A stretch of DNA of 64,000 nt from Variovorax paradoxus (GTDB lineage Bacteria; Pseudomonadota; Gammaproteobacteria; Burkholderiales; Burkholderiaceae_C): positions 4,896,001-4,960,000 of the forward strand of contig NZ_CP102931.1 of assembly GCF_024734665.1 (NCBI RefSeq). The letters run 5' to 3'. Of this stretch, positions 41,276-51,366 are shown piece by piece. Each line of letters begins with the position of its first letter. Within the stretch, counting starts at the first letter, position 1. The translations under genes and the position numbers were made by a program. Below the pieces are notes generated by a model. It worked only from the letters and a program-made list of their open reading frames with translations, made no database searches and had not been told where the DNA came from.

Positions 41276-42229
41276 TTGGCTAAGCCCGGCCGCGCCGCGC
41301 CCGCAGCCGCCGCTGCGAAGGCACTACACGACGGCCTTGTCGTTGCCAGCCACGGGCGTCACTGCCTCGTCGAAACGCCCACGGGCGAACGGCTGATCTG
41401 CCATCCGCGCGGCAAGAAGAGCCAGGCCGTGGTCGGCGACCGCGTGCATTGGCAGGCCAGCGAGGACGAAGGCACCATCGAGCAGGTGCTGCCGCGGCGC
41501 AACCTGTTCTACCGGCAAGACGAGATCCGCACCAAGTCGTTCGCGGCCAACCTCGACCATGTGCTGATCCTGATCGCGGCCGAGCCGGAGTTTTCCGAAC
41601 ATCAACTGGCCCGTGCGCTGATCGCGGCGGAGGCTGAGCGCATCACGCCGATCATCGCGCTCAACAAGAGCGACCTGGTCGAACCCTTCGAGCGCGCGTG
41701 GACCAAGCTGGCGCCTTATCGCCGCATGCACCACGGCGTGCTGCCGCTGTCGCTGAAGGCGTCAGGCGAGGCGGACTACGCCTCGCTGATGAAGCTTCTG
41801 GCCGGCAAGTCCACCCTGGTGCTCGGCCCGTCCGGCTCGGGCAAGAGCACGCTGACCAATCTGCTGGTGCCGGGCGCAACCGTGCTGACCCAGGAGATTT
41901 CGCAGGCGCTGAACTCGGGCAAGCACACCACCACGAGCACCACCTGGTACTGGATCGATGAAGCCCGCACCACTGGCCTGATCGACTCGCCGGGCTTCCA
42001 GGAATTCGGCCTGAACCACATCGCGCCGATGCAGCTCGCCGGGCTCATGCCAGACATTGCCGAGCATGCGAACGACTGCAAGTTCTACAACTGCACGCAT
42101 CTGCACGAGCCGGGCTGCGGCGTGATTGCGAACGTGGAAACGGCGAGCAGCAGACCGGGCGCCATCAGCGCGAGCCGCTACAAGATCTATGGCGAGTTGT
42201 TCGCCGAGTTGAGCCAGAAGCGGTACTGA
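41276..42229 (+). CDS. rsgA: ribosome small subunit-dependent GTPase A
   Basis: A 317-residue circularly permuted GTPase that helps mature the 30S subunit. The motif order is permuted as expected: G4 NKSD 130-133, G1 GPSGSGKS 184-191, G3 DSPG 237-240; the C-terminal zinc site is C268, C273, H275, C281. The N-terminal OB-fold spans ~20-75. The start is TTG at 41276, since the nearby ATG (41260) is out of frame; the true start could be slightly different. It converges on the minus-strand gene at 42243 with a 13-bp gap. Confidence 0.95.
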   Translation: MAKPGRAAPAAAAAKALHDGLVVASHGRHCLVETPTGERLICHPRGKKSQAVVGDRVHWQASEDEGTIEQVLPRRNLFYRQDEIRTKSFAANLDHVLILIAAEPEFSEHQLARALIAAEAERITPIIALNKSDLVEPFERAWTKLAPYRRMHHGVLPLSLKASGEADYASLMKLLAGKSTLVLGPSGSGKSTLTNLLVPGATVLTQEISQALNSGKHTTTSTTWYWIDEARTTGLIDSPGFQEFGLNHIAPMQLAGLMPDIAEHANDCKFYNCTHLHEPGCGVIANVETASSRPGAISASRYKIYGELFAELSQKRY

Positions 42230-42242
42230 CCGAAAGGCAGCT

Positions 42243-43268
42243 TCAGCCGAGCCAGATGCGATAGGACTTCCAGGTCGGGTCGAAGACGAGGCCCAGCGTC
42301 ACCGGCAAGTCAATGTCGTCTTGCAGCGATTGCGCATGCGAGATCGCCGCCTCGGGGTCGGCCACCTGGAAGTGAACGGTGCGAACACCCTCCTCCAGCA
42401 CCACGTGCGTGCAGCAGCCTGCTTCGTGCGTCTGCAGCCGTGCTGTCAGCCGGTCTTCATAGACGCGCGCTTCTTCCAACTCCTCGCCCGACTCGACCGG
42501 CACCGCCGCCGACAGGCGATGACATAGGTCGGCTCGCCCCACCAAGGCAGTGGCCGCGTCGTTGCGCATCACGATCACCTCGATCTCGCGACCGTCCTCG
42601 GCCGTGCGTGTCGCGTTCATGCCTGACCAAGCGTGTTCCCCCTGGGGAAACACACCGGTGTGGCCGAGTTCGTCGCGCCAGCAGGCATCGAACACGGGCA
42701 CGAAATCGTCGAGCGGCACGCCATCGAAATCCGCGTGCGCGTCGGCCTCGACGTAGTCGACCGCTCCAACCTTCACCGCGAAGTCGTACTCGCCCAGGAT
42801 ATGGTCAAGCATGATGAGGCTCATGTGGCGCGCATGGTCCTGCATGTCCATCGGAATAGGCTTGGCGAAGCCGATCTCCAGCGCCACCCGACCCCGATAG
42901 AGTTCGTGCTTCACGAGGACTTCGGAGCTTGCCAATTCGAAGTCGTTCATGCGCATGCCGAAGCCATCGCTCGAACGCTGACGAAAGGCCTCCACTTCGA
43001 CCTGCGGCAGCTTGGGGCTGCTTTGCACCAGTGCCATCAGGTCCTCGAAGTCGTCTACCGAACCATGCGCCGTCAGCACGAGCTTGAACTCGGGCGGCTC
43101 ACCGGCCACCTCGGCCGCTAGCCGCGGGAAAAAGGGCTCCAGCAGTTCGTTCAACCCTTCCATCAATTCGCGTGCGGGCAAGGCGCGCAGGCTCTCGAGC
43201 TGGGCACTCACTGCTTGCCAGAAGCCTGTGCAGGCCGCTGTGCGCGGATCGGTGTCGTGGGTCGGCAT
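42243..43268 (-). CDS. conserved hypothetical protein
   Basis: A 341-residue acidic soluble protein that I do not recognise. It has an alpha-helical N-terminal part (~1-55) and an alpha/beta remainder with scattered aromatic patches such as FDACWRDELGHTGVF; the C-terminus ends TWKSYRIWLG. No signal peptide or membrane helix is visible. The ATG at 43268 is preferred over an earlier in-frame start that would overlap hisC more. It lies 14 nt downstream of hisC on the same strand and may be co-transcribed. Function unknown. Confidence 0.75.
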   Translation of the reverse strand: MPTHDTDPRTAACTGFWQAVSAQLESLRALPARELMEGLNELLEPFFPRLAAEVAGEPPEFKLVLTAHGSVDDFEDLMALVQSSPKLPQVEVEAFRQRSSDGFGMRMNDFELASSEVLVKHELYRGRVALEIGFAKPIPMDMQDHARHMSLIMLDHILGEYDFAVKVGAVDYVEADAHADFDGVPLDDFVPVFDACWRDELGHTGVFPQGEHAWSGMNATRTAEDGREIEVIVMRNDAATALVGRADLCHRLSAAVPVESGEELEEARVYEDRLTARLQTHEAGCCTHVVLEEGVRTVHFQVADPEAAISHAQSLQDDIDLPVTLGLVFDPTWKSYRIWLG

Positions 43269-43282
43269 CGCTAAGGATTCTC

Positions 43283-44374
43283 TCAAGGGGTTGGAGTGAG
43301 GATGTCCTGCAGCCGCTGAACCAGCGTGCTGCATTGCTCGCGCGTGCCGATGCTGATGCGCAGGTACTGCGCGATGCGCGGCTGCCTGAAATGCCGCACC
43401 AGCACCGCATGCTCGCGCAGCAGGGCCGCGAGCTCGGCGGCGTCGCGTTGCGGATGGCGTGCGAAGACGAAATTGGCTTGCGACGGCAGCACCTCGAAGC
43501 CCAGGTCTTCGAGCTGGAGGCCGAGGCCCTCCCGGGTGTCGACGATCTTGTCGCGGGTGCTGCGGAACCAGTCTTCGTCTTCAAGTGCGGCAATGGCACC
43601 TGCCGAGGCCAGCCGGTCGAGCGGGTACGAGTTGAAGCTGTCCTTGACGCGCACCAGCGCGTCGATCAGATGCGCCTGACCGCAGGCAAAGCCGACCCGT
43701 AGGCCAGCCAGCGAACGCGACTTGGAGAGGGTCTGCACCACGAGCAGGTTCGGGTGCCTGCCGATCAGCGGCAGCGCGCTCTCACCACCGAAATCGATAT
43801 ATGCCTCGTCGACCAGCACCACACGATCGGGGCAGGCTTCGAGCAGTTGCTCAATGCGCGACAGCGGCAGGCCAATGCCGGTCGGCGCGTTCGGATTCGC
43901 GATGACGATGCCTGCGCAACCTTGGCGGGCACGCGCTGCAAGGGCGTCGACATTGATGCGCAGGCCTTCGTCCACCGGCTGCTGCTCGCAGGCGATGCCG
44001 TACAGCTGCGCGTAGACCTTGTAGAAGCTGTAGCTCACGTCAGGCATCAGCAGCGGCTCGGCCTGCTGGAAGAACGCGAAGAAGGCGTGCGCGAGCACTT
44101 CGTCCGAGCCGTTGCCCGCGAACACGTCATCGGCCCGCAGGCCGTGCCGCCGCGCCACCGCCTCACGCAGCGCGAGCGAGGTGGGGTCGGGATAGCGCTC
44201 CAGGCCATTCTCGGCCGCACGCCGGATGGCCTCGATGGCGATCGGCGACGGCGGGTACGGGTTCTCGTTGGTGTTGAGCTTGACGAGGTTCGCGATGCGC
44301 GGCTGCTCGCCGGGCACATAAGGTTCGAGCACGCCGATGCGCGGGCTCCAGAAGGCTGGCACTGGATGTGTCAT
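43283..44374 (-). CDS. hisC: histidinol-phosphate aminotransferase
   Basis: A 363-residue class-I/II PLP aminotransferase. It has [13 protein letters not shown] near 32-44, AGNGSDEVL 86-94 for phosphate binding, ANPNAPTG 159-166, DEAYIDF 189-195, and the PLP lysine in [10 protein letters not shown] (K218). The pattern fits HisC and not the cobalamin threonine-phosphate decarboxylase CobD/CobC. It lies outside any his operon and just downstream (19 nt) of a CobD/CbiB-family gene. Confidence 0.9.
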   Translation of the reverse strand: MTHPVPAFWSPRIGVLEPYVPGEQPRIANLVKLNTNENPYPPSPIAIEAIRRAAENGLERYPDPTSLALREAVARRHGLRADDVFAGNGSDEVLAHAFFAFFQQAEPLLMPDVSYSFYKVYAQLYGIACEQQPVDEGLRINVDALAARARQGCAGIVIANPNAPTGIGLPLSRIEQLLEACPDRVVLVDEAYIDFGGESALPLIGRHPNLLVVQTLSKSRSLAGLRVGFACGQAHLIDALVRVKDSFNSYPLDRLASAGAIAALEDEDWFRSTRDKIVDTREGLGLQLEDLGFEVLPSQANFVFARHPQRDAAELAALLREHAVLVRHFRQPRIAQYLRISIGTREQCSTLVQRLQDILTPTP

Positions 44375-44393
44375 GGCTCGTTCGCCGCTTCGC

Positions 44394-45395
44394 TCAGCCG
44401 AGCAGGCGAGCCAGGGTGAGCAGAGCCAGCAGCACCATCCACATCACGACCGAGCGCCAGACCAGGCCCACCACGCTGCGCAGGTGGCCGGGCTCCGGCT
44501 CGCGCCCCGGCGTGCTGCCGGTGTCGGTGCGGCGGCCGTCGGCCAGTGATTCGCCGGCCTGGGCGCGCGGCAGCGGGTCGGTGACCGGGATCGGGCGCAG
44601 TGTGCCGCCGCCCAGGCGCACGTTGACCGCACCCGACGTGGCCGCGAGGATCACACCGTCGTTCTCGTTGGGAAAGCGCTGTGCGTCGTTGCGCCAGCAA
44701 TCGATCGCCTCCTCGAAGCTGCCGACCACCGCGAAACCCAGCGCCGTGATGCGCGCGGGCAGCCAGTCGATCATGTGCCAGGCGCGATCCGCGGCCTGTT
44801 GCACCGAGACGCTCGACGGCTGCACTGCGGCGCCGTTCTTGTGCGCCCAGTAGCGCGAGACGAACTCGCTCATGCGATAGAAAACCGCGCCTGCCGGCCC
44901 GAGACCGATGGCCGCAATGATCGAGAACCACGCGAGCACGCCGAACACATGGCGGTGCGCTGCGATCACCGAATGCTCGATCACGTGGCGCACGATCTCG
45001 CTACGCGGCAGGTTGGCCGCATCCACGCCCTGCCAATGCGCGAGCAGCGAGCGCGCGAGTGGCTCGTCGCCTTCGTCGAGCGCGTCGCGGATGTCGGTGA
45101 AGTGGTGGCTGAACTGCCGGAAGCCCAGCGTGACGTAGAGCACCGCAATGCTCCAGAGCACCGCGAACGGCAGGCCGAGCGTGAGCACCAGCAGCCAGTG
45201 CACGCCCAGCGCGCCGAGCGTGGGCACGAACACCGCGAGGCCCCAGGCGATCCATCCGTGATGCGGCTTGCCCGCGTCGAAGTTGCGGCTGGTCCAGCGT
45301 GTCCACGCCAGCACCGCGCCGTACACGGGGTTGTGCGGGCCCAGGGGCCGCACCTGCTCGATCAGCAGCGCGCACAGGATGGCAAAAAAGCTCAT
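44394..45395 (-). CDS. CobD/CbiB family membrane protein
   Basis: A 333-residue membrane protein with about four to five hydrophobic helices (roughly 1-12, 48-90, 148-172 and the C-terminal 305-330). It includes the family motifs [19 protein letters not shown] and [21 protein letters not shown]. The family includes adenosylcobinamide-phosphate synthase, but many Burkholderiales members without a cobalamin operon are of unproven function, and no other cobalamin gene is nearby. An AmpE-like role is an alternative. Confidence 0.82.
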   Translation of the reverse strand: MSFFAILCALLIEQVRPLGPHNPVYGAVLAWTRWTSRNFDAGKPHHGWIAWGLAVFVPTLGALGVHWLLVLTLGLPFAVLWSIAVLYVTLGFRQFSHHFTDIRDALDEGDEPLARSLLAHWQGVDAANLPRSEIVRHVIEHSVIAAHRHVFGVLAWFSIIAAIGLGPAGAVFYRMSEFVSRYWAHKNGAAVQPSSVSVQQAADRAWHMIDWLPARITALGFAVVGSFEEAIDCWRNDAQRFPNENDGVILAATSGAVNVRLGGGTLRPIPVTDPLPRAQAGESLADGRRTDTGSTPGREPEPGHLRSVVGLVWRSVVMWMVLLALLTLARLLG

Positions 45396-45457
45396 CCTTC
45401 GATGATAGCGAGAGCGCCTGAAGGTTCAGGCCATCTTCATTCGAGCCGCGGATTCAG

Positions 45458-46201
45458 TCAGGCCGCGAGGAAACGGTAAAGATTGCGCAGCATGCCCGCG
45501 GTCGCGCCCCAGACGAAGCGCTCGTCGGGTCCGTCCTGGTAGGGCATCGAGTACCACTGGCGCCGGGTGCCATCGGGCGCGGGCACGGTGTGGTGGCGGT
45601 GATTCGCCGGGTCCATCAGCCATGCGAGCGGCACCTCGAAGGCTTGCGCGACCTCATGGGGATTGATGGTGAGCTCGAAGTCGGGTTGCACCAGCGCAAC
45701 CACCGGCGTCACGATGAACGAGGTCACTGTCGTGTAAGTCGGCAGGTTGCCAAGCACCTCGATGTATTGAGCCGAAAGGCCGACCTCCTCCCAGGCCTCG
45801 CGCAAAGCGGCGGCCGCGATGTTGGAGTCCTCCGGGTCGACGCGGCCACCGGGAAACGCAACCTGCCCCGAATGCGTCGACAGATTCGAGGTCCGCTCGG
45901 TCAGCAGCACGGTCGCGCCCTGCGGGCGCTGCACGATCGGCACCAGCACCGCAGCCTGCGCGGGAACGCGGTCAGTCATCCGCGGATCACGCCGCAGCTC
46001 GGGCGTCCAAACGGGCGGTGTCGCGAAGCGGGCTCGCAACGCCTGCGCCGTCAGCTGCACGGCCGGCACCGCCGGTAATCCCTCGACTCCTCCGGCCACA
46101 AACGGCACTTTGCGCGGGTCGAACTGCAGCAGCGTGGGCGGCGCCACGGCGTTGACGGGTTCGACAGATGCGGCCTGCGGAGGAATGGATGAGTTGGTCA
46201 A
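45458..46201 (-). CDS. Nudix hydrolase, CoA pyrophosphatase type
   Basis: A 247-residue protein with a Nudix box near residues 115-137: GGRVDPEDSN then AALREAWEEVGL, giving the Gx5Ex7REUxEExGU pattern. The upstream element LLTERTSNLSTHSGQVAFPGG matches the CoA-diphosphatase subfamily (NuCoA). It likely hydrolyses CoA or its derivatives. The frame opens with TTG at 46201; a GTG 18 codons further in (46147) is a reasonable alternative start because no ribosome site is evident for either. Confidence 0.88.
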   Translation of the reverse strand: MTNSSIPPQAASVEPVNAVAPPTLLQFDPRKVPFVAGGVEGLPAVPAVQLTAQALRARFATPPVWTPELRRDPRMTDRVPAQAAVLVPIVQRPQGATVLLTERTSNLSTHSGQVAFPGGRVDPEDSNIAAAALREAWEEVGLSAQYIEVLGNLPTYTTVTSFIVTPVVALVQPDFELTINPHEVAQAFEVPLAWLMDPANHRHHTVPAPDGTRRQWYSMPYQDGPDERFVWGATAGMLRNLYRFLAA

Positions 46202-46284
46202 GAGATGAAACGTACCTGAGGCGGAGGAAAGAAAGAAGTAGAGCGGAAAAAAGGAAGGTTGTCGCTGAGCGGGGGCAACAATGC

Positions 46285-46311
46285 AAAAAGCCGCCAGAGC
46301 GGCGGCTTTTT
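46285..46311. terminator. bidirectional Rho-independent terminator after rplS
   Basis: AAAAAGCCGCC (46285-46295) and GGCGGCTTTTT (46301-46311) form a perfect 11-bp stem around AGAGC, with A- and T-runs. It ends the rpsP-rimM-trmD-rplS operon 20 nt past the rplS stop. Confidence 0.9.
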
Positions 46312-46330
46312 TGCACGACAGGCGAGCTGC

Positions 46331-46714
46331 TTACTTGGCAGCCGCTGCAGCCGTCGACTTGCTCGGCAGCTTTTCCTTGATGCGTGCCGAACGGCCGCTG
46401 CGGTCGCGCAGGTAGTACAGCTTGGCGCGGCGCACATCGCCACGGCGCTTGACTTCGATACCGGCGATCAGCGGGCTGTAGGTCTGGAACGTACGCTCCA
46501 CGCCTTCGCCGCTGGAGATCTTGCGCACGGTGAAGCCGCTGTTGAGGCCACGGTTGCGCTTGGCGATCACGACGCCTTCGTAGGCCTGCACGCGCTTGCG
46601 GGTGCCTTCGACGACGTTCACGCTGACGATGACCGTGTCACCGGGCATGAAATCGGGGATGGTCTTGCCGAGACGGGTAATTTCTTCCTGCTCGAGGGTC
46701 TGGATGAGGTTCAT
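46331..46714 (-). CDS. rplS: 50S ribosomal protein L19
   Basis: A 127-residue L19 with the family N-terminus [20 protein letters not shown], the core [20 protein letters not shown], and RRAKLYYLR. It has a short Ala/Lys-rich tail compared with E. coli L19 (115 residues). It is the last gene of the rpsP operon, followed by a strong terminator. The 110-bp gap from trmD is longer than the other spacings in the operon. Confidence 0.98.
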   Translation of the reverse strand: MNLIQTLEQEEITRLGKTIPDFMPGDTVIVSVNVVEGTRKRVQAYEGVVIAKRNRGLNSGFTVRKISSGEGVERTFQTYSPLIAGIEVKRRGDVRRAKLYYLRDRSGRSARIKEKLPSKSTAAAAAK

Positions 46715-46824
46715 GATTTCCTGATAGTCGATCGTGTCGGGCTACACAAAAGGCGCCTTTGGCTTTCACGGGATGACCGTAAAGAGACCGGGCGCGGCCG
46801 GGCAGAGGATCGGGGAACCGGGGA

Positions 46825-47571
46825 TTATAGCTTTTTTTTCAGCGCGGCCTCATCGGCTCTGCCAAGACGCCCCGCTGCGCGGGCTGCGTCGATCAGGTCG
46901 GGGCGCCGTGCGGCCGTGATGGCCAGCCGCTGGTCACGCCGCCAGCGCTCAATCTGTGCATGGTGGCCCGAGAGCAGCGGCGCCGGCACGCCCTGCCCGT
47001 TCCACTGTTCGGGCCGCGTGTAGTGCGGACAGTCGAGCAGGCCGTCGAGCGCGGGATTGAAGCTGTCCTGCACGTGGCTGGCCTCGTCGCCGAGCACGCC
47101 CGGCTGCAGCCTGGCCACGGCATCGAGCAGCGCCATGGCTGCGATCTCGCCGCCGGAGAGAACAAAATCGCCGAGGCTGATCTGGTGGGTGACGCGCGCG
47201 TCGATGAAGCGCTGATCGATGCCTTCGTAGCGGCCACAGATCAGCACTGCGCCTTCGCTGGCAGACCACTTCTCGACCGCCTCATGGCGCAGCGCCTCTC
47301 CGATCGGAGAAAACAACACGACGGGCGCCTGTGCTCCGCGTGCAGCCAGCGCTGCGTCGAGGCAGGCCGCCAGCGGCTCCGCCATCATCACCATGCCTGG
47401 ACCGCCGCCAAAGGGGCGATCGTCCACGCGCTTGTAATTGCCCTGCGCAAAATCGCGCGGATTCCAGAAGACGACTTCGACCTGCTTCGACTCGTAGGCA
47501 CGGCGCGTCACGCCGCTAGCCATGAAAGGAGCGAACAGTTCAGGAAAAAGCGTAAGGACGTCGAAGCGCAT
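46825..47571 (-). CDS. trmD: tRNA (guanosine(37)-N1)-methyltransferase
   Basis: A 248-residue SPOUT (trefoil-knot) methyltransferase that uses SAM to make m1G37. It has [16 protein letters not shown] at the N-terminus, the knot motifs [15 protein letters not shown] and [11 protein letters not shown], and the tRNA-binding C-terminal domain with [11 protein letters not shown]. The ATG at 47571 is chosen; longer in-frame starts lie inside rimM. It follows rimM with a 16-nt gap. Confidence 0.97.
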   Translation of the reverse strand: MRFDVLTLFPELFAPFMASGVTRRAYESKQVEVVFWNPRDFAQGNYKRVDDRPFGGGPGMVMMAEPLAACLDAALAARGAQAPVVLFSPIGEALRHEAVEKWSASEGAVLICGRYEGIDQRFIDARVTHQISLGDFVLSGGEIAAMALLDAVARLQPGVLGDEASHVQDSFNPALDGLLDCPHYTRPEQWNGQGVPAPLLSGHHAQIERWRRDQRLAITAARRPDLIDAARAAGRLGRADEAALKKKL

Positions 47572-47587
47572 GCGCGCAAGGTCCGGA

Positions 47588-48142
47588 TCAGAAATCGGGT
47601 TGCCAGTCGACCGTGATGAGTCGGCCGGGCAAGTCGACCTTGTCGACGAAGACCGAGACGAAGGGCACCATGCGTTCGATGGCCTTGCCGTCTTCTTCGG
47701 CGGCGAGCACCAGCGTGGTCTGCGGGCCGGTTGCGAGCAGCTCGCGCACTGTGCCGAGAACAACGCCTTCGCGGTTGACCACCGACAGGCCGATCAGGTC
47801 GACCCAGTAGTACTCGTCGTCGCCGGCCGTGGGAAAGCTCGAGCGCGGCACGAACACGCGCGCGCCGCGCAGCGCCTCGGCCGCATTGCGGTCGGGCACG
47901 TCCTCGGACGTGGCGACGATGCAGTCGGAATGTTCTTTGGCCTCGCGGATAGCGAGCCGGAAAGCGGTGCTTGCCGAGGCTCCGGGAGCCTGCAGGAACC
48001 AGCGCTTGGAAGAAAAAAGCGCCTCGGGCTGGGCGCTGTGGGGCAGGACCTTGAACCAGCCCTTGATGCCCCATGCATCGGCGATGCGCCCTACTTCAAT
48101 CGCATCCGCCGGCAATTCGGCGGTTTCGAGTGCGGGCAGCAT
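47588..48142 (-). CDS. rimM: ribosome maturation factor RimM
   Basis: A 184-residue 16S rRNA processing factor that binds S19 in the 30S head. The N-terminal RimM domain has [18 protein letters not shown] near 15-32; the C-terminal PRC-barrel contains [20 protein letters not shown]. It lies in the conserved order rpsP-rimM-trmD-rplS with 15-nt spacing from rpsP. Confidence 0.97.
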   Translation of the reverse strand: MLPALETAELPADAIEVGRIADAWGIKGWFKVLPHSAQPEALFSSKRWFLQAPGASASTAFRLAIREAKEHSDCIVATSEDVPDRNAAEALRGARVFVPRSSFPTAGDDEYYWVDLIGLSVVNREGVVLGTVRELLATGPQTTLVLAAEEDGKAIERMVPFVSVFVDKVDLPGRLITVDWQPDF

Positions 48143-48157
48143 CGCCGTGCGGACGGC

Positions 48158-48421
48158 TTAGGCCGCCGCCTTGGGAGCTGCCGAGGCAGCTTGACGGATC
48201 AGGCGCAGAACGGTGGGCGAAGCTTGTGCGCCAACGCTCTTCCAGTACGCCAGGCGGTCCTGGGCGATACGGATGCTTTCTTCGTTTTCCTTGGCGGTCG
48301 GGTTGTAGAAACCCAGGCGCTCGATGAAACGGCCATCGCGGCGAACGCGCTTGTCCGACACGACGATGTTGAAGAACGGACGGCCTTTGGAGCCGCCGCG
48401 GGAGAGTCGAATGACGACCAT
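48158..48421 (-). CDS. rpsP: 30S ribosomal protein S16
   Basis: An 87-residue S16 with the typical start [34 protein letters not shown], and an Ala-rich tail. AAGGAT precedes the ATG at 48421. It is the first gene of the ribosomal operon; its promoter must lie in the 179-bp region shared with the divergent GNAT gene (48601). Confidence 0.98.
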   Translation of the reverse strand: MVVIRLSRGGSKGRPFFNIVVSDKRVRRDGRFIERLGFYNPTAKENEESIRIAQDRLAYWKSVGAQASPTVLRLIRQAASAAPKAAA

Positions 48422-48600
48422 GATTTATCCTTGGGTGGTCAGCAGGCCTTATGGATGAAGAAGAGGCCCGCTCACAATGTTCTTCCAGCGTCGAGACACG
48501 CGACATGGCCACCCGGCCAGCGACACGCTGAAAAGCCCGCGATTATAGCCCGACCCGCGTTTTCTCCGAATTCCGGCCTTGCGCCACCCGTTTCCACCGC

Positions 48601-49125
48601 ATGCCCCTCACCATCCGCCCCAGCCGCGACGAAGACGTCGAGGCCATCGCCGCCATCTACGCCCATCACGTGCTGCACGGCACCGGCACCTTCGAAACAG
48701 AGCCTCCCTCCCCCGCCGATATGGCCACCCGCCGCGCCGACGTGCTGGGCAAGAACCTGCCGTACCTGGTCGCCGAAGAAAATGGCGAAGTGTTGGGTTT
48801 TGCCTACTGCAACTGGTTCAAGCCGCGCCCGGCCTACCGTTTTTCGGCCGAAGACTCGATCTACATGTCGGAGTCAGCACGCGGCAAGGGTCTGGGCGCC
48901 AAGCTGCTGGCAGCGCTGTCGCAGGCCGCCGAAGCAGCCGGCGTGCGCAAACTGATCGCGGTGATCGGCGATTCGGCCAACGCCAGCTCCGTCGGTGTGC
49001 ACCGCAGCCAGGGCTTCACGCATGTGGGCGTGCTGAAAGATTGCGGCTGGAAGTTCGGCGAATGGCGCGATGTCGTATTGATGGAAAAAGTGCTCGGCGA
49101 AGGCAGCACCACCAAACCTGAATGA
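48601..49125 (+). CDS. GNAT family N-acetyltransferase (phosphinothricin acetyltransferase-like)
   Basis: A 174-residue acetyltransferase. It has TIRPSRDEDVEAIAAIYAHHV at the N-terminus, ETEPPSPADMATRRADVL typical of the PAT/bar-like group, and the acetyl-CoA loop SARGKGLGAKLL near 97-108 (the RGKGLG pattern). The substrate could be L-methionine sulfoximine/sulfone, phosphinothricin or another small amine. The stop overlaps the ATG of the next gene (ATGA at 49122). Confidence 0.92.
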   Translation: MPLTIRPSRDEDVEAIAAIYAHHVLHGTGTFETEPPSPADMATRRADVLGKNLPYLVAEENGEVLGFAYCNWFKPRPAYRFSAEDSIYMSESARGKGLGAKLLAALSQAAEAAGVRKLIAVIGDSANASSVGVHRSQGFTHVGVLKDCGWKFGEWRDVVLMEKVLGEGSTTKPE

Positions 49126-49568
49126 AAAACAAGACTGTTGCCGCGTGGCTCTCCTTCCTCGGCGGCCCGCTCGGCCTGCACCGCTTCTACCTGCGCGGCA
49201 TGGGCGACTTGCTCGGCTGGCTGCTGCCCATTCCCACGGCACTGGGCATCTACGGCATCGAGCGCGTGCGCATGTACGGCGTGGACGACGGCGTTAGCTG
49301 GGCACTGATCCCACTGCTGGGCTTCACCATCGCAGGCTGCGCGCTGATGGCCATCATCTATGGCCTGATGACACCCGAGAAGTGGAATGCCCGCTTCAAC
49401 GCCAGCGCGCCGGCCGACGCGGAACCCGGCCGCACGAACTGGTTCACCATCGGCGCCGTGGTGCTCTCGCTCTTCTTCGGCAGCACGATCCTGATGGCCA
49501 GCATCGTGTTCAGCTTCCAGCGCTACTTCGAGCACCAGGTCGAAGAAGGCCGGAAGATCTCGCAGTAG
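49122..49568 (+). CDS. TM2 domain-containing membrane protein
   Basis: A 148-residue membrane protein. The N-terminal segment KTVAAWLSFLGGPLGLHRFYLRG is the TM2-domain signature (first helix plus GxHRFYLG-type loop). Further hydrophobic segments lie at about 27-45, 60-85 and 107-130. It is translationally coupled to the acetyltransferase. TM2 proteins have no settled biochemical role. Confidence 0.85.
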   Translation: MKNKTVAAWLSFLGGPLGLHRFYLRGMGDLLGWLLPIPTALGIYGIERVRMYGVDDGVSWALIPLLGFTIAGCALMAIIYGLMTPEKWNARFNASAPADAEPGRTNWFTIGAVVLSLFFGSTILMASIVFSFQRYFEHQVEEGRKISQ

Positions 49569-49571
49569 CCG

Positions 49572-50582
49572 TCAGAACAGCTGGATGCTGATCCAGTAGG
49601 CAATCGCCGCCACGAAGGCCGATGCAGGGATCGTGAAGATCCACGCCCACACGATGTTCCCCGCCACGCCCCAGCGCACCGCGCTCGCGCGCTGCGTCGA
49701 GCCAACGCCGACGATGGCGCCTGTGATGGTGTGCGTGGTCGACACCGGAATGCCCAGCGCCGTCGCCAGGAACAGTGTCAGCGCTCCGCCCGTCTCGGCA
49801 CAGAAGCCGCCCACGGGCTTGAGCTTGGTGATCTTCTGGCCCATCGTCTTCACGATGCGCCAGCCGCCGAACATCGTGCCCAGCGCAATCGCGGCGTAGC
49901 AGCTCACGATGGTCCAGGTCGGTGGGCTCGAGTCGCCGGCATTGGCGTACCCAGTGGCGATCAGCAGCATCCAGATGATGCCGATGGTCTTCTGCGCATC
50001 GTTGCCACCATGGCCCAGGCTGTAGGCGCCGGCCGAAACCAGCTGCAGCCTGCGAAACCATCGGTCCACCCGCGACGGCGTGGCGCGCCGGAAGCTCCAG
50101 GCCACCACGACCATCATCATCGAGCCCAGCAGGAAGCCCAGCAGCGGCGACACGAAGATGAAGGCCACCGTCTTCCAGATGCCCGATGCCACGAGGCCGC
50201 TGGTACCGGTCTTGGAGATCACCGCGCCCACGATGCCACCGATCAGCGCGTGTGACGAGCTGCTGGGAATGCCGTAGTACCAGGTCACGAGGTTCCAGCT
50301 GATGGCACCCACGAGCGCACCGAACACCACGTGCACGTCGACCACCCCGGGCTGGGCGATGCCCTTGCCCACGGTCGCCGCCACGCTCAAATGGAAGATG
50401 AAGATCGCGATCAGGTTGAAGAAGGCCGCGAACACCACGGCCTGCCCCGGCTTGAGCACCCCGGTGGACACCACCGTCGCAATCGAATTGGCGGCGTCGT
50501 GGAACCCGTTCATGAAGTCGAACAGGATCGCCAGCGCGACCAGCACTATCACCACCCAGAGGGCGACCTGAACCGTTGCCAT
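49572..50582 (-). CDS. inorganic phosphate transporter, Pit family
   Basis: A 336-residue low-affinity phosphate carrier with about ten hydrophobic helices. It has the two family repeats: DFMNGFHDAANSIATVVSTG near 22-41, and a C-terminal counterpart with GIPVSTTHTITGAIVGVGS near 280-298; GGNDAQKTIG occurs mid-protein. It likely imports metal-phosphate with protons. It follows the DUF47 gene with a 13-nt gap, the usual Pit-accessory pair. The stop is 4 bp from the convergent TM2 gene. Confidence 0.95.
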   Translation of the reverse strand: MATVQVALWVVIVLVALAILFDFMNGFHDAANSIATVVSTGVLKPGQAVVFAAFFNLIAIFIFHLSVAATVGKGIAQPGVVDVHVVFGALVGAISWNLVTWYYGIPSSSSHALIGGIVGAVISKTGTSGLVASGIWKTVAFIFVSPLLGFLLGSMMMVVVAWSFRRATPSRVDRWFRRLQLVSAGAYSLGHGGNDAQKTIGIIWMLLIATGYANAGDSSPPTWTIVSCYAAIALGTMFGGWRIVKTMGQKITKLKPVGGFCAETGGALTLFLATALGIPVSTTHTITGAIVGVGSTQRASAVRWGVAGNIVWAWIFTIPASAFVAAIAYWISIQLF

Positions 50583-50595
50583 CAGCGCTGCCCGC

Positions 50596-51240
50596 TCAGG
50601 AATTCTCGAGGACGATGCCCTCGATCACGTTGGCCACGTCCTCGCACTTGTCGGTGATCGTCTCGAGCAACTCGTAGATCGCCTTGAGCTTGATCACCTC
50701 GCGCACGTCGGGCTCCTCGCGGAACAGCTTGCTCATGGCGCTGCGCATCACGCGGTCGGCGTCCGATTCGAGGCGGTCGATTTCCTCGCAGGTCTTCAGC
50801 GTGGCCTCGGCCACGGCCGGGTCGGCGATCTTGCCGAGGAACTTGACGGCGTCTTTCAGGCGGTCGCAGCACTTCACGCTCAGTGCCGTGAGGCGCACGA
50901 TCTCGTCGGTCATGTGGCGCACGTCGTACAGCGCCATGGTCTCGGCCGAGTCCTGGATCAGGTCGGCCACGTCGTCCATCGTGTTGATGAGTTTGTGGAT
51001 CTGCTCGCGGTCGATGGGCGTGATGAAAGTCTTGTGAATCAGCCGGTTGACGTCGTGCGTCACGCGGTCGGCCGCACGCTCGGCGTTGTCGACGTCGCGG
51101 TTGTACTGCTCGCGCAGGTGCACGTCGCTGTAGTTGGCAACGAGCTGCTCGAACGCCCTCGCCGCCTCCACGATGCGCTCGGCGTGCTGGTTGAACATCT
51201 CGAAGAAATTGCCCTCGCGGGGCAGCAGCTTGCCGAACAT
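50596..51240 (-). CDS. DUF47 (PhoU-like) phosphate transport accessory protein
   Basis: A 214-residue, almost all-helical PhoU-like protein: MFGKLLPREGNFFEMFNQHA, DNAERAADRVTHDVNRLIHKTFITPIDRE (shown in parts: DNAERAADRVTHDV and THKTF-like ITPIDRE segment), and C-terminal metal-binding-type helices rich in Glu/Asp. DUF47 proteins are thought to regulate the Pit transporter. It lies immediately upstream of the pit gene. The start at 51240 is preferred to one nine codons earlier by family N-terminus. Confidence 0.92.
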   Translation of the reverse strand: MFGKLLPREGNFFEMFNQHAERIVEAARAFEQLVANYSDVHLREQYNRDVDNAERAADRVTHDVNRLIHKTFITPIDREQIHKLINTMDDVADLIQDSAETMALYDVRHMTDEIVRLTALSVKCCDRLKDAVKFLGKIADPAVAEATLKTCEEIDRLESDADRVMRSAMSKLFREEPDVREVIKLKAIYELLETITDKCEDVANVIEGIVLENS

Positions 51241-51366
51241 GAAAACTCCATGGGGAGCGCCAATCACATTTTCATGACGCCTTGATGAAAAACCGGCGAA
51301 GTTTAACGGGCGCGCGGGCCCTGCCCAGCCTGGCCGGCTTTTCGGGGCTGCCGGAACACCCGACTT

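Noticed and set aside
43283..45395. Cobalamin biosynthesis pair (CobD/CbiB with a CobC-type decarboxylase)
   Set aside because: The aminotransferase has HisC motifs and no other cobalamin genes are near, so the adjacency is probably a coincidence or of another function.
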